Source: Schistosoma mansoni (Eukaryota; Platyhelminthes; Trematoda; Strigeidida; Schistosomatidae). Taken from it: a stretch of DNA of 64,000 nt. Both the position numbers and the translations under genes were made by a program. The stretch lies in the NCBI RefSeq assembly GCF_000237925.1, contig NC_031497.1:11764512-11828511 (forward strand). The letters run 5' to 3'. Below are positions 21,861 through 33,500 of this stretch, in pieces (positions within the stretch are counted from its first letter, which is position 1; every line of letters begins with the position of its first letter). Under the pieces are notes generated by a model. That model made no database searches and had not been told where the DNA came from. It saw only the letters and a list, made by a program, of their open reading frames with translations.

Positions 21861-22887
21861 GATAATACGAGTAAGATATACTGAACTTTACTCAAATTGT
21901 CAGGAATAGGCGTTTTCTAACATTTATGGTCATGTCATTGATGATACCACGGATGTTCTAGTTTTACAACTAGCTACCAGTAGCACCTTCTATATTCGAT
22001 CGTTCCCAGTCAGATAGAAATCAGAAGTCAGACGAGAAGAGGCAGGAAAGATATATTTGATTCGTTACCAATATATCGAGGACCTTTTCTATGAGCTGGC
22101 TAATGAAACGTAGGAGCTGTGTCCCACGCCGTGTTGAAACGTGATCTGGTACGGATGCATGACCGAAAGCCTTCAGTTAAACAAGTCCACTTAAACAACA
22201 TGGTCAGCATCCAATGTAGAACACTTAATGAGCTATTGATTTTGGGGAATTATTTACAGCTACATCATCAACTATAATAGTTATAATTTGATATAAAGCA
22301 TGTTCTAAGGAAACCACTATAATCAGCAAACACAGATAGCAAATGTATTGCAGTTCTGTTAACGTAACAGCGGATAATTGGGAACAAGGAGCATATGTGT
22401 GTAGCAGTGCATTTGTAAGCGATAATCAATATGTCATGCTATATGGGTGTTCAAAAACGGAACGGAAGGTCAAAATTCGTGTTTTCTTAAACAACGATTT
22501 CATAGTTAATAATAGTAATTGTACAGATTATGGGAATTAATGAGTAAATGAGAGCAATAACGAAAACTAATTACAAAGTCTACGCTAACTATCTCGATAC
22601 AATACTGAGAAGTTTATTGTGACAGACCACAACTCGTAAACAGAATTCGGAACGTGTGTGAAATGACTCGATAATTGAAGAAGGAGTGTGGGATATTATC
22701 AGCACATCCCGGTACATACAAACAAACAGAAAATGCATAATCGTTAATATCTTGGAGATAAGTTCCGTAATATGAAACCGGGCTACTAATATCTGACTAA
22801 TTAAATGAACAATGTAGTTCGACACACCCTGTGTTTTTCATTCTGACTCGACGATATGACTTGTTTATTAGCTTCGTTTTTACTCAG
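21861..22887. other. No gene recognised
   Basis: There are short open frames at 22343-22540 (plus) and 22589-22825 (minus) with no recognisable domain or splice context. This region lies just upstream of the putative first coding exon at 22921 and may hold its promoter, but no TATA-like element stands out in the AT-rich background. Confidence 0.4.
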
Positions 22888-22987
22888 CAAACAGTACCAT
22901 TATTAGAGGGCCATTTGATCATGTCATCTGCTCGTCAGATTTACGAGGAACGTCGACGTAGTGGGAGTCATGATTCTCAAAAGTTTA
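22888..22987 (+). CDS. Candidate first coding exon of the SR/Gln-rich protein gene
   Basis: A pyrimidine-rich acceptor ('gcttcgtttttactcag') ends at 22887. An ATG at 22921 opens 'MSSARQIYEERRRSGSHDSQ' and the exon closes at a consensus donor 'tta|gtaagt' (22988). The residues are basic and Ser/Arg-rich, like the downstream exons of the SR gene, and no other gene start is visible before them. The acceptor upstream of the ATG means either a preceding 5' UTR exon or spliced-leader trans-splicing, which is common in schistosomes. The exon leaves one base of a codon, whereas the next firm exon (37915) needs phase 0, so at least one exon is missing between them. Linking it to the SR gene is inference. 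Confidence 0.45.
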
Positions 22988-24119
22988 GTAAGTTACGTAT
23001 CATATTTTAATACTACACAGACGCTTACAATTGTGATGTGTCTTCTCCATGTTTCGTATAGCATGTTTGAGCCATACCGTTTTTTAATCCCAAGCAACCA
23101 ATAAAGCGGAAATAAGAGCGATTAAAAGGGAAATACGTTGGAAAATAATGGGGAAATGCGCCTAAATATCTGCTTTTCGCCTGTCAGGGGAAATAGTGCG
23201 GATTTTTCCATTTATATGGATCTGTTTTAAATGTCGCTGAATTGTCTACTTTCGCCTAAATATTCAGGCAGTAAAAGTCGAAATTTTTTCGACATCGGTC
23301 TTCTAAGACTGCCGGAAAGTCTGTAGACCAGCATTTAGTTCTTTTAAAATTTTGAAAAGTGTTTGAAGCTCTGGGTATATTGTCTTGACATGCTATTTAC
23401 AATTCTTTCGAAAATTATTTAGATCTTGAACATAAGTAATGCATTACTAACGATGAAAGTCATGTTTTGACTAGTTAATAATTGTTTTATTTCGCAAGAA
23501 TTAAGTTAGATGGAACGCTGATACTTGAAAGACTTATATACTTGGAATGTCTCGTCAGTACCAGCTATCCACATCTTTCAGTTTCTGCAAGGATCGTCAC
23601 AATAAGGTTAAGTCAACTGCTTGTTGTTTAGCAATATTAGAACGCCACTTCCGTTTGGCTTATAAGTTACCGTCTAACAGGTGGTTATGAACACAGGTTC
23701 TATTTGTTTGAAAATAAAATATACAATCACCTGGCACACGACTTTGGACAAGAGTGATCGCTTATAGGTTTAGGAGCGCCTGGTTTGTTGTTTGACTCAC
23801 AACATTGGTGGGTAATTGTTTTGCAACTGATATATGCGTTAAAAAACTCCATTAGTTATTAGTCGGTGGTAATCAACTTTCTTCCTGGCTCAAGTGTTCG
23901 TTAGCTTTAATTACATTACGACGATAGCACAATGAATAAAAATAACAAAATAGCTCGAGACTTAAGTAATATAGTAGCAATAATGATAACGACTGTATGT
24001 GGTTCAAAAAAACTGGAGATTTATGTATGAAGGAATATCAGAATTCAAGATCTAGAGTAAAATCATGGTTGAATGCATATGCGCTATTATGACTAAACTT
24101 GAAATGTAATCGAAGTCAT

Positions 24120-25150
24120 TGACTGCAATAACTGCACAGGCCCCAACTAGGTAGTTTGCACTTTCATTAGGTCAGCGACTTCGTGAACTGATTCCGTGCC
24201 TTGATTTGTCTGCCCCTAGCTTTTTTCCAACTTACTCCTCTAGCAAATGCCACTCGTCGCGATACGCCTAGCTAACACATCTTGGGCTACCTTAGTCGAT
24301 GAAGATTCACAGCGAAATCCCTGGTTTCCCGTAGTAAACCTATGCCTAACCTCTACATTCCTCATTTATTTATTTGAGCACATAAATATTGGTACAAAGG
24401 GGGCACAGAATACATTTGGGCCACACAAGTCACTTAATTTGTGCATGGTCTGTTATACTGCTTGACTGCCCGGACCGAAGCAAGTGGTATTCTTGAGAGA
24501 TTGCACCTGGAGCCTTCGCCTCAAATGTCTGATCCACAGGGCAGTGGAGCAACGTCAGGAGATGCGGTCCCATGGTATTCGGTGACCAATACTTGTTTCA
24601 TATTCCTTTGTTCCCTCAGGATCCTAGAGCCCATGCGCACCATTGGTTTGTAATCAGGGTTTCCCAACTCCCATACCCAACGACCCGGTTAAAGCTTTGG
24701 ATATTCTCTTTTTACCTTCTTAGTTTCGCGAACAATACACCCGTCACAAGAAGGCAGTGAGTAAGACTTCCCTGGCAGTGGTTGTATACGCGTGTCCATG
24801 TGAGAGCATTTCTAGAGGGAGAGCGGACTTTCCCCACCCTCGGCCTTACGAGGACGATTGGGGGCAATGATCTTTCCGCAATTAGTCTTTCTGCGATACC
24901 CGAACAATGTTTCGGATTCACTTATGATCAAAATTCTGCAACCTGCGCACGTCTTATACTTCTCTTAAGCATGTTTTACAACCATAGAGTAATACAAAGC
25001 AAACTTCATAGCAGCATGCTCACCCACCGTTAGCGGATATACGTGTTGACCAAAACCAAAAGAGCTTTTTGAATCCTTACTAATATTTCAGCAGAATAAA
25101 TCTGCCAGGGCTAATGATACCGAAATAAGTCCAGCGCATTTAACTGCCGT
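24120..25150 (-). mobile_element. Old RTE LINE remnant, interrupted by another repeat
   Basis: The minus-strand sequence of 24220-24355 aligns with the RTE C-terminal block ('cttcatcgact', then a 'ggcc/atgtg' stretch, as at 29320-29400). The minus-strand sequence of about 24900-25150 aligns with the next upstream block (equivalent to roughly 28950-29200 of the long copy, including the segment preceding 'YGCETW'). The two halves are separated by a non-RTE insert at about 24360-24900. Heavy divergence indicates an old copy. Confidence 0.55.
24360..24900. repeat. Unclassified interspersed repeat inserted in RTE remnant
   Basis: It starts with 'tttatttatttgagcacat', then GC-richer, non-coding-looking DNA, unlike the RTE halves on both sides. 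The stretch around 24630-24670 ('caccattggtttgtaatcag' then 'ggtttcccaac') matches, in reverse complement, the segment at 58385-58435 ('gttgggaaatcctgtttcaa'), so it is a dispersed repeat. The start 'tttatttatttgaacacag' recurs at 33093. The class (SINE, LTR or other) could not be determined. Confidence 0.45.
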
Positions 25151-26373
25151 ACTCTCTGTGATCAGTTTAGGCGGTGGTACAGACCAGTTCTAAAGCTACA
25201 TATTACGTCCGAGAAAGAAAAACATTTCAGACATGTATTGTAATTCACAGTGATCAGGAGACCGCACTACCAATGTTTTCATTTAATGGGAGTTTGCTGT
25301 CTGCGTATTCCAAGCTGTAAACCTAACCTCCTGGTAAGGGATTAATCCATGAAATGTTGGATAGCGTTTTTCACAATATTATCTATAATTTTGTGTGACA
25401 AAATCGAATAAAAATAGGGTTTAATGGACAACCAGAACCTATCTAGAAATCTCACCACTTTCTGTAAAATTGGTTAGCGGGAAGAATACTAAAATCAGTT
25501 GCTTTCGAAAGTTTGCGAGTTTTCTTTTCCGGTATTTTACTACTTTCCATACATGCAAATTACTGTAGCAGAATATAAAATTGCCTGAGGTGAGACATCA
25601 TTTCATATGACCACATCAATGCCTGCAGTAGCGTTCAGAATTCCATGCTTTATGTAATATTATCCGTACAATATATTTTCAGATCAGTATGTTGATAAAA
25701 TAACATAATTTAGAGTATAATTATGTTGGCAAATTTATTCTTTCGATTGATATAAGCTATGGCAAATATATGTCTAGGATTATACACCGATTTGTTGCAT
25801 ATTAGATGTTTTAGGAACACGAACTCAGTCTTTGTCATATATGCATGTTCATTAAAAGACGAGCGAATTATATCCTTAAATCCAACAATTTCAAAGTTCT
25901 TACTCCTTTACCACTCATATATGTACACCTAACTTTCAACCTTGTTTCTGGAAAATTTCAGGTTCTAAAACCAGCTATTGTAACATTTTGTTACAGATTT
26001 TTTGATGCACCTTTGATTTAGATTTGATTGTTTCGATGAAAATGATTTTTCAATTTCAAAATGTGCTTTTTTGTGGAGTGCTTATCCGACTACGTAGGTT
26101 TTTCGTAAAGCTGTTTCGCTTGATGTACTATTTTTTCATCAGTCATTTGTTTATGTAATATTTACGTTAGTGTAGCAAAATGGACGGTATATTCTCATCA
26201 CTTAGTCCTTACTTTTTACCCTAAGTAAAGGCTAAATATCGATTGTATCCAGTTAAACTTGTTCGGTACTTTAAATGTTTATAGTTTTCATCACTGATGC
26301 AATCTAGCACGCAAAATTATATATTCGCTAATATAGTATCTTAATTAAGCGAATGACTTAGCGCTCTCTCTCT

Positions 26374-27936
26374 ATGTGTACCTCTAGAAGAACCCTTCCA
26401 CGGTGTGGGCAACCGGGAAGTGATAACTGCCCTCATACCTCTAACAACACTCAAGACCACTGTATTCATAATCAATCTCCTTCTTCAATTCCTACTATTC
26501 CTTCTACCTTGACTTTCAACACTAAACTTCCTCTCTCGGTTTCCTCCTCAAGTGTCACCATGGCCAACGATTCTAGTGCGCGAAAAGCTGTCCCAGGTCT
26601 ACTAAAACCTCGCTCCAAACTACACATTGGAGCCTTCAACGTACGTACCCTATGCCAAATCGGTCAACAGGCCTCCTTAGCTAAAACCCTAGAATCTCGT
26701 ACCATTGATGTATGCTGTGTCTCCGAAACATGCATACAGGATCCCAGTGTGGTCATTCACTTGACCTCACCTCGCCAAAATGGACAGCCAACGAAATACA
26801 CCCTCCGTGTATCTGGCGACCCGTTGGCTAGTTCTCGCGGACTTGCAGGTGTAGACATAGCACTAAGTACAAGGGCAGAACAGGCACTACTAGAATGGAT
26901 CCCCGTTAACAGTCGCCTGTGTGCTGTCCGGCTAAATGGCTCCGTAAGAAGTCGGAAGGATAGGGACACACGTCGTTGCCTTTTCGTCGTTTCTGCCTAC
27001 GCTCCCACTGACTGCAGCCATGATGAGGTGAAAGATGACTTTTACAGAAAGCTCTCTGAGCTTCTTCAGAAAGCTAAGCGCTCAGACATAGTAGTCGTAG
27101 CGGGTGACTTTAATGCCCAGGTAGGCAGCTTAAATCAAACAGAAAGACATTTAGGTGGGTGTTTTAGTATTCCGGCTCAACGAACCGATAATGGTGATCG
27201 TCTGTTGCAACTATGCTCAGACAATCGTTTATTTTTAGGAAGCACTAATTTTAAACATAAGGAGAGACATCGTTTAACATGGCGACCACCTGCACCAAAC
27301 CAGCGATGGACTCAAATAGACCATATTGTCATCAGTCATCGTTGGAGAGGCTCAATAGAAGATTGTCGCTCGTATTGGAATACTTGTTTAGACTCTGATC
27401 ACGCTTTAATACGAGCGCGCATTTGTCTGCGCCTCAATGGACGCAGGAAAAGTACACTAATAAGACCCATTAGGATTGAACTGGAGGACGAGAAAGCCAA
27501 ATGCGAATTCCAGAAACAGCTGAGTTCACATCTAGGCAGTTCTGTTAACGAGACTGACCCAGATACTGCTTGGAAAGACATACGAACAGCTGTGGAAACA
27601 GCAGTAACATCCATTAGTCATTTAAACCATAGGGCTCCAAAAAACCAATGGATTTCTTTTAAGTCTATTTCACTGATGGATTCGCGTAAACTCATCCCAT
27701 CAGGCTCTGAACATGACGAAGAGCGTAAACAAATTAGATCTAGGTTAACTAAAAGTCTAAGGAACGATCGTGAGCAGTGGTGGGCAACGAAAGCAAAAGA
27801 GATGGAAAAGGCAGCGGCTGTAGGCAACACCAGGCAACTATTCAGACTAATAAAAGAAACTGGAATTAAGGAGTCAAGTGTGAGACAATCTCCGAAAAAG
27901 ACGGAACCCTTATCTGCTCTCAACCCAAACGTTTAG
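26374..27936 (+). CDS. RTE LINE APE-type endonuclease and linker
   Basis: This 520-codon frame contains the whole endonuclease: 'LHIGAFNVRTLCQIGQQASL' (active-site Asn), 'VCCVSETCIQDPS' (Glu), 'VVSAYAPTD' (Tyr), 'VVVAGDFNAQVG' (Asp, Asn), 'RWTQIDHIVIS' and 'CLDSDHALIRARI' (Ser-Asp-His). A charged linker follows ('DREQWWATKAKEMEKAAAVG'). The frame ends at a stop soon after 'SVRQSPKKTEP'; the expected continuation ('TISEKDGTLICSQPKRLERW') is in another frame starting near 27884, so a single indel near 27880 splits endonuclease from RT. The N-terminal 70 residues are low-complexity Ser/Pro/Thr. Confidence 0.88.
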   Translation: MCTSRRTLPRCGQPGSDNCPHTSNNTQDHCIHNQSPSSIPTIPSTLTFNTKLPLSVSSSSVTMANDSSARKAVPGLLKPRSKLHIGAFNVRTLCQIGQQASLAKTLESRTIDVCCVSETCIQDPSVVIHLTSPRQNGQPTKYTLRVSGDPLASSRGLAGVDIALSTRAEQALLEWIPVNSRLCAVRLNGSVRSRKDRDTRRCLFVVSAYAPTDCSHDEVKDDFYRKLSELLQKAKRSDIVVVAGDFNAQVGSLNQTERHLGGCFSIPAQRTDNGDRLLQLCSDNRLFLGSTNFKHKERHRLTWRPPAPNQRWTQIDHIVISHRWRGSIEDCRSYWNTCLDSDHALIRARICLRLNGRRKSTLIRPIRIELEDEKAKCEFQKQLSSHLGSSVNETDPDTAWKDIRTAVETAVTSISHLNHRAPKNQWISFKSISLMDSRKLIPSGSEHDEERKQIRSRLTKSLRNDREQWWATKAKEMEKAAAVGNTRQLFRLIKETGIKESSVRQSPKKTEPLSALNPNV

Positions 27937-28898
27937 AACGATGGGCGGAACACTTTAAGGAACAGTTTAGCTGGCCTTCAGCTACTGCACAACTACCCAC
28001 TATTCCCAGAAAACCTGAATGGAACATTGAAGTAGGCCCCCCGACCCTACTTGAAGTTCAAAAGGCTATAGGTAATCTGAAACGAGGAAGAGCAGCTGGT
28101 CCAGATGGATTGGCTCCAGAGGTCTTTAAATATGGTGGTCCAATTTTAGCGATTAGGTTGACTAATATTCTGGCTAAAATCTGGGAGACGGACGTAATCC
28201 CATCCGACTGGTCACAATCACTTATTGTCCCAATATATAAAAAGGGGTCAAAATCATCCTGCGATAACCATAGAGGGATTAGTCTGACTAACATAGTATC
28301 TAAAACACTAGCCTCAATAATTATCAGGCGCCTAACTAAGACTCGTGAACTGCAAACACGAGAAAATCAGGCTGGCTTCAGACCTGGTCGTGGCTGTATC
28401 GACCACATATTCACCATTCGTCAAGTTTTAGAGCACAGACACGTTTATCGGCGTCCGACAATGATAGTTTTTCTTGACTTGAAAGCAGCATTTGACTCTG
28501 TAGACCGAGAGGTTCTGTGGCAGTGTCTGTCATTGAAAGGTGTACCTGAGAAGTACATAAACCTTGTGAAGGCTCTTTACTCGAACACTATCAGTCGAGT
28601 GAGAGCTTATGGCGAACTGTCATATGATTTTACAACCTCAAGTGGTGTCCGTCAAGGCTGTCCACTATCCCCTTTTTTGTTTAACTTCATTATAGACCTG
28701 TTGCTGGAAATAACACTCTCGTCGACTGAATTTACAGGAATTGATCTCCTACCAGGGGGACCACTAAGCGACTTAGAATACGCAGATGACATAGTCCTGT
28801 TTGGTGAAGACGCTGACAAAATGCAGAGTCTTCTGTTGGAACTCAGTAATAATGCCTGGATGTTTGGGATGCATCTCTTCCCCTCTAAATGTAAGTAG
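27884..28898 (+). pseudogene. RTE LINE reverse transcriptase
   Basis: The RT frame follows the endonuclease after one frame change. Motifs in order: 'RGRAAGPDGLAPEVFK', 'CDNHRGISLTNIVSKTLAS', 'ENQAGFRPGRGCIDHIF', 'IVFLDLKAAFDSVDREVLW', 'SGVRQGCPLSPFLFNFIIDL' and 'LEYADDIVLFGED', so all catalytic Asp residues are present. The frame stops at 28896-28898 (after 'LFPSKCK') and resumes in the same frame after that codon ('LLQDWPAS'), so the stop is an internal nonsense codon rather than the natural end. Confidence 0.85.
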
Positions 28899-29620
28899 TT
28901 GCTTCAGGACTGGCCTGCGTCAACACCTGAACTAAAGATAGAGAGTGAAGTAGTCGAACGCGTCTACAACTTCACTTATCTTGCAAGTCTAATCGGCCCT
29001 AATAAGTTAGTGTCTGACGAAATCTCAGCACGGATTAGAAAGCTCGTTTGGCTTTTGCCAACTTACGTCACCTATGATGAAGGAGAGATATCCGTTTATC
29101 AATTAACGGACGAGTATACTGCTCAGCAGTTCGTTCTGTTCTACTTTACGGCTGTGAAACGTGGACATTAGGAGTAGAAGATACTCGTAAGCTACTAGTA
29201 TTTGACCACAGATGTCTTAGAAATATTGCTCGCATCTGCTGGGATCACCGGGTAAGTAATAGTGAGGTTAAACACAGGGTATTAGGGAACGATGGTAAAT
29301 CAGTTGATGAGCTCATGAATCTTCATCGACTGAGATGGTTGGGCCATGTGTTACGTATGCCTGAACACCGATTACCACGACGCGCTATGATGACTAGTAT
29401 TGGGGATGGTTGGAAGAGAGTTAGGGGCGGCCAAACCAAAACATGGCATCAGTGTTTGAAGTCACTAACTTCTAGCCTGAGCCATGTTGGCAGATGCAGA
29501 CTACCTGGTTGGGGTCTGCGTGACTATCGTAACCAATGGTTGGAGACTCTAGGTGACATGGCTCAGAATCGATCACAATGGCGTAGGTGTATACACTCTT
29601 TATCTTCCCTTAAACTATGA
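28899..29620 (+). pseudogene. RTE LINE C-terminal region
   Basis: The first part continues the RT frame ('VYNFTYLASLIGPNKLVSD'), then the meaningful frame changes near 29050. In the new frame come 'RRDIRLSINGRVYCAAVRSV', 'LLYGCETWTLGVED', 'RNIARICWDHRVSNSEVKHR', 'MNLHRLRWLGHVLRMPEHRL' and 'NRSQWRRCIHSLSSLKL', ending at 29620. Two adjacent TGA codons at 29075-29080 interrupt it. The blocks are the usual RTE tail shared by all SR2-like fragments in this window. Confidence 0.8.
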
Positions 29621-30545
29621 GATTAAAATTGCTTCATATCTCTCTTCCTTCCTGTACTATATCCTTATATACAACCTTTCTTTATATACTACCATCACTA
29701 AATTAATTACTTCTATGAATCCGGTGTTCATCTTGTTGTGCTAACGAGGTATGGCAACTTGAACCGATGCATATATGTGCCTGGTCCTACGTTGTAGCTG
29801 ACTGACTGACTGAATTAAGCATCTCTGCTCTGTTACTGGCCGACCTTGTTTTAAGATCACTTGTCTGGAAATAATTGTTAGGTGTTTTGTAACTGGCTGA
29901 AATAGTAACAAATTAGTGTTTGTTTATCACAATAAATTAATGTTTATATTTATTGGATCCTGTTTTAGTGCTTTAGTTTAGTCCTAATACAACTCAACCA
30001 ACTAACAAAACATCTTTCGGTTATCATGTTTTGGAAGCATTGCATTGCATCAACTCTTTATCGACTTCTTTTGATATCATTTGCGTAAGGTAATTTCTCT
30101 TTACCGAGTAATAAACACTTTTGGAAGATAACCCTAATTTCTTCCTACGTATGACACAGTGTCTGTAGTAAATCATTCATTTCATGCGACTATCTGTAAA
30201 CTGATAGTAGTATGCATGACTACTGTAGTGAGAGATCTTGTTGTACTTCTCTGATTTGCTCTCTCAACTCATTTTCTTGTCGTACTAGTTGTAGCATAAA
30301 GCGCTGTTAATTTCTGGTTTATTTCTGGGAGGGGTAGGTGGTTAGTTTTGAATTGATATCAAGAGCAGGATTTGTACTTTGAATCATGTTAGATATAAGT
30401 AATACGATAAAGACTTTAAATAATGTATATGCATTCAACTATTGCTTTACTAAGTAATCCACACTATCTGTTTGCATGTATCATAAACTCAAGTCCTTAT
30501 TGTAGTTACTCAATCAACATTTTGCTTTCTATTTCTTGGCCTTAG

Positions 30546-30559
30546 ATAATTTTCAGCGG
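30546..30559 (+). CDS. Candidate 14-nt micro-exon of the SR/Gln-rich gene
   Basis: A strong acceptor ('tttgctttctatttcttggc' then 'cttag', ending at 30545) and a donor ('cgg|gtaaat' at 30560) flank 'ataattttcagcgg'. Placed between the exons ending at 22987 and starting at 37915, it has the length needed (3n+2) to join them in frame, adding N-N-F-Q-R. Chance occurrence of such a pair in 15 kb is quite possible, so this is a hypothesis only. Confidence 0.25.
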
Positions 30560-33500
30560 GTAAATGTTCACATTATAATGTTCAATCGCATGTTGATTGG
30601 AATCAATTATTACTGTTCTGATTTCGTCGTTCTCTGTACACAGTTGTTCGATGTTGTTTTGCCAGTGTTACATATCTTTACATTCAATGTTTTGGGTCCA
30701 TCTATTTCTAAAGTGGCGCATACCTAGCTTTTTTGTTGCATTTTACTAGTGTTTGTCGGCTTTTCGTAGACTATTTTTCGCCTGAATTTGATGTGCAACA
30801 CGTAAGCCTTAGCGATTTAGTGAAAAACATCTTGTTGCGGACACAACACACATTCTGCTTAAATTAAACGTGTAGGGGTATTTGTTTTGTATTTAATTTG
30901 TTTTTATAGTAGTAATTACGTATACAGAACGGTAGAAAAGAAGTTCAGCTTTGAAGATACATAATAACATAGGACTAATGAAACATTGTGAAGGCGAAAG
31001 TAAGGATTAATACTACTTCTCATGGTCTTTGGTTTACTGAGTTCACCGACTACTAGTAAGGGGGAAAGTCTACTTTTTTCTACTTACTTTTAATTGCGTC
31101 AATTTATTAGGGTCGACAATCTAAATGTTTACTTCCATCTGCCTGCTGAGAATGTACAGTCTCGTTGTCAAAGTAAAACCTGCTATCTACCGCCCAGTAT
31201 ATGTATATGCATGATGTCTTGGTAATTATCTACACTTGTCTAACATTACAAGTTATGGTGTGTTATTTTATTCAAATGATATCTTTGTGCACTTTCTTGT
31301 TTGCACTATAAAATTGCTTACTAATTTTTAGTGTTTTATCATTGTCCATTTTGTTTTCATCTAACTGCTTACACAAATAGTTTGTGGTCTTTGTTGCCAT
31401 CAAGGTCCTTTATTTTTTTACCAGTACCCTATAGTTACATACACTTCGAAGTACTTTTTGTTGAGTGAAACTTCATTTTAACATATTTTACTTATTATAT
31501 ACCCACGTTTCTAATTTCTCTTCATCATATCATACATTTAATATGCTCATTAATTTTTCCATAATAATGTATCAGAGTCAAGTCTTGTCTCTTAGATGTA
31601 GAAAAAGTATGGTTGTACATATTTGTTTAGAATCTCTGTGTTTACACTAAGCTTTAGTTTCTCCCGGAGTTCCAGGTAAATAGCAGAACAAATAGTGAAG
31701 TATTCGACTTTGTCTCACTTTTCACTGTAAGTTTTATAACTGCCGTACTATTAAAAAAATGTAACATCCGTCGATGATTTCGTATCTGTAGGTTTTCGTG
31801 TATTTGATGCTATGGTTCTTTATTAATTTGTTAAATGTTTCATTTCTCAACAGTTATTTAGTAGTTTTCAACTTAAAAGTATTTAACTTAAAGTGTGGAC
31901 ATTTTAATTGAAATGCTTCCTGAACGTGGATTTAGTGACATACTGTCCATCTTTCCACATCTGTAGATAAAGTATGTAATTTACTTGAAATTCTGTCGCT
32001 TTCTAATGAGAACTCATTTCTTAAGCTAATCAACTCTGGAATTGCAACGCCTGGTTCTAAGATTTTTTATTTCATCAAGAGTTTGGCTTAAGTTATTATA
32101 TGTTTTGGAACTAGTTTTATGAAATACCATTCACAGATAAATGACCTGGATCCTGTTGATTCTAACATGTAATTTTCTTATCATAATTGAAATGAACATA
32201 AAACCAAGTCATTCAGTTGTCTTAGAGCATTCTTTGTTTTTATTGTCGTGATCTTTGAAAAAAATGTGTTAAAAATAGGACAAACTAAGAACGTTATACA
32301 TATATGAACTTATCATTATTGTTAAATCATTTACCAGGTACTGATTCGTATACTTGACTTTGAGTCACATTCAGTGTATGGAAGTTAGTGATACTCCCTT
32401 GGTACCCAAACTAAAGTAGGTAGTGTAGTTAAAACTTGAGACTCATTGACTGAAAGTTGAACGCTTCAACCATTTGATGAATTTCAAGAAATTGGCTAAT
32501 TTGTCAATAGATATTTTAAAAATGGTAAGACTTATCCAGTTAAAACGCTGTAATGAAGGATTTGAATAAAGCAATAGTTTTCACTCGTTATTACCAATAT
32601 TTATTTAACCAGCAGGGCAAAAAATAGATTTTTCTTATAGGAAGAATTATATCTGGTCGTATTTTCTGATCTACCAGTTCCCAAAAAGTTTCGGAAATAT
32701 CCCAATAACTAGTGTAATAAGAATCATTTGTCAATCGTTGATTCGTATGCATTGCCCTTGGTCGGATTGCCAATGTTCTCAAGTGAACTATTACTTCATC
32801 TACTTAGTACTAGTAATTAAAAACTTGAAATGTAAAGCATCATGTTTGATTTTTCAAAGTTCAATTCGTCATGATTTCCTGCTGATCCCATTCATATACC
32901 TCATACTGTGTATTAAGGAATCTCAAAATAATTATCACATAAGAACTCATTGATGACACTGGGATCCGAATAAAATTTTGCAGTGTCGATTAAATTGCAT
33001 GCTGTACCAAAAACAACAGTAAAATCTAAAATATCCACGTTGTGACTGAATGCAGGAAAACTGTTTTCTATTCATAGTACCCGTTCTTTTATTTATTTAT
33101 TTGAACACAGAAACATTCTTTAGTAGATGGATGATTTACTAAAGTCCAATCGTTATTAAGTCTTATTTTCATTCCTATTATCCTTTTGTGCAAATAGTAT
33201 ATAGTTTTTGTCTTATCCGGAGTATGCAGCTTCCATAATTTTGATTTGACATTAGTCACTTCCGAAAACACTAGGTAAATTCAAGAATAATGGTCATGAC
33301 TACACAATTGTCTTAAATTTGCAGTATATGGTTTTGTAAACCACGTTGTTGTTGTAGAATATTTTTGGGAATGTAAAATCGTCAACAATGCATTGAGTTC
33401 ATAAATTACAGCATCGTCAAATTAGCAAGTTATGCCTTCCCAAAACAATCAAAATTAAATGTAATTATTCGATTTTCGGGTTTCTGGATTAATCGTCGAA

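Larger units (their letters stand above)
26340..29814 (+). mobile_element. Nearly full-length SR2-like RTE LINE
   Basis: About 3.5 kb with endonuclease (26374-27936), RT (about 27890-28898) and C-terminal region (28899-29620), ending in a (TGAC)n tail at 29798-29813. The 5' limit near 26340 is approximate. Breaks seen: one frame change near 27880 between endonuclease and RT, an in-frame TAG at 28896-28898, and two adjacent TGA codons at 29075-29080 in the frame of the C-terminal block. It lies in the long first intron of the SR/Gln-rich gene, in the same orientation. The TGAC tail and RTE motif set match the schistosome SR2 class; the exact family name is my inference. Confidence 0.85.
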
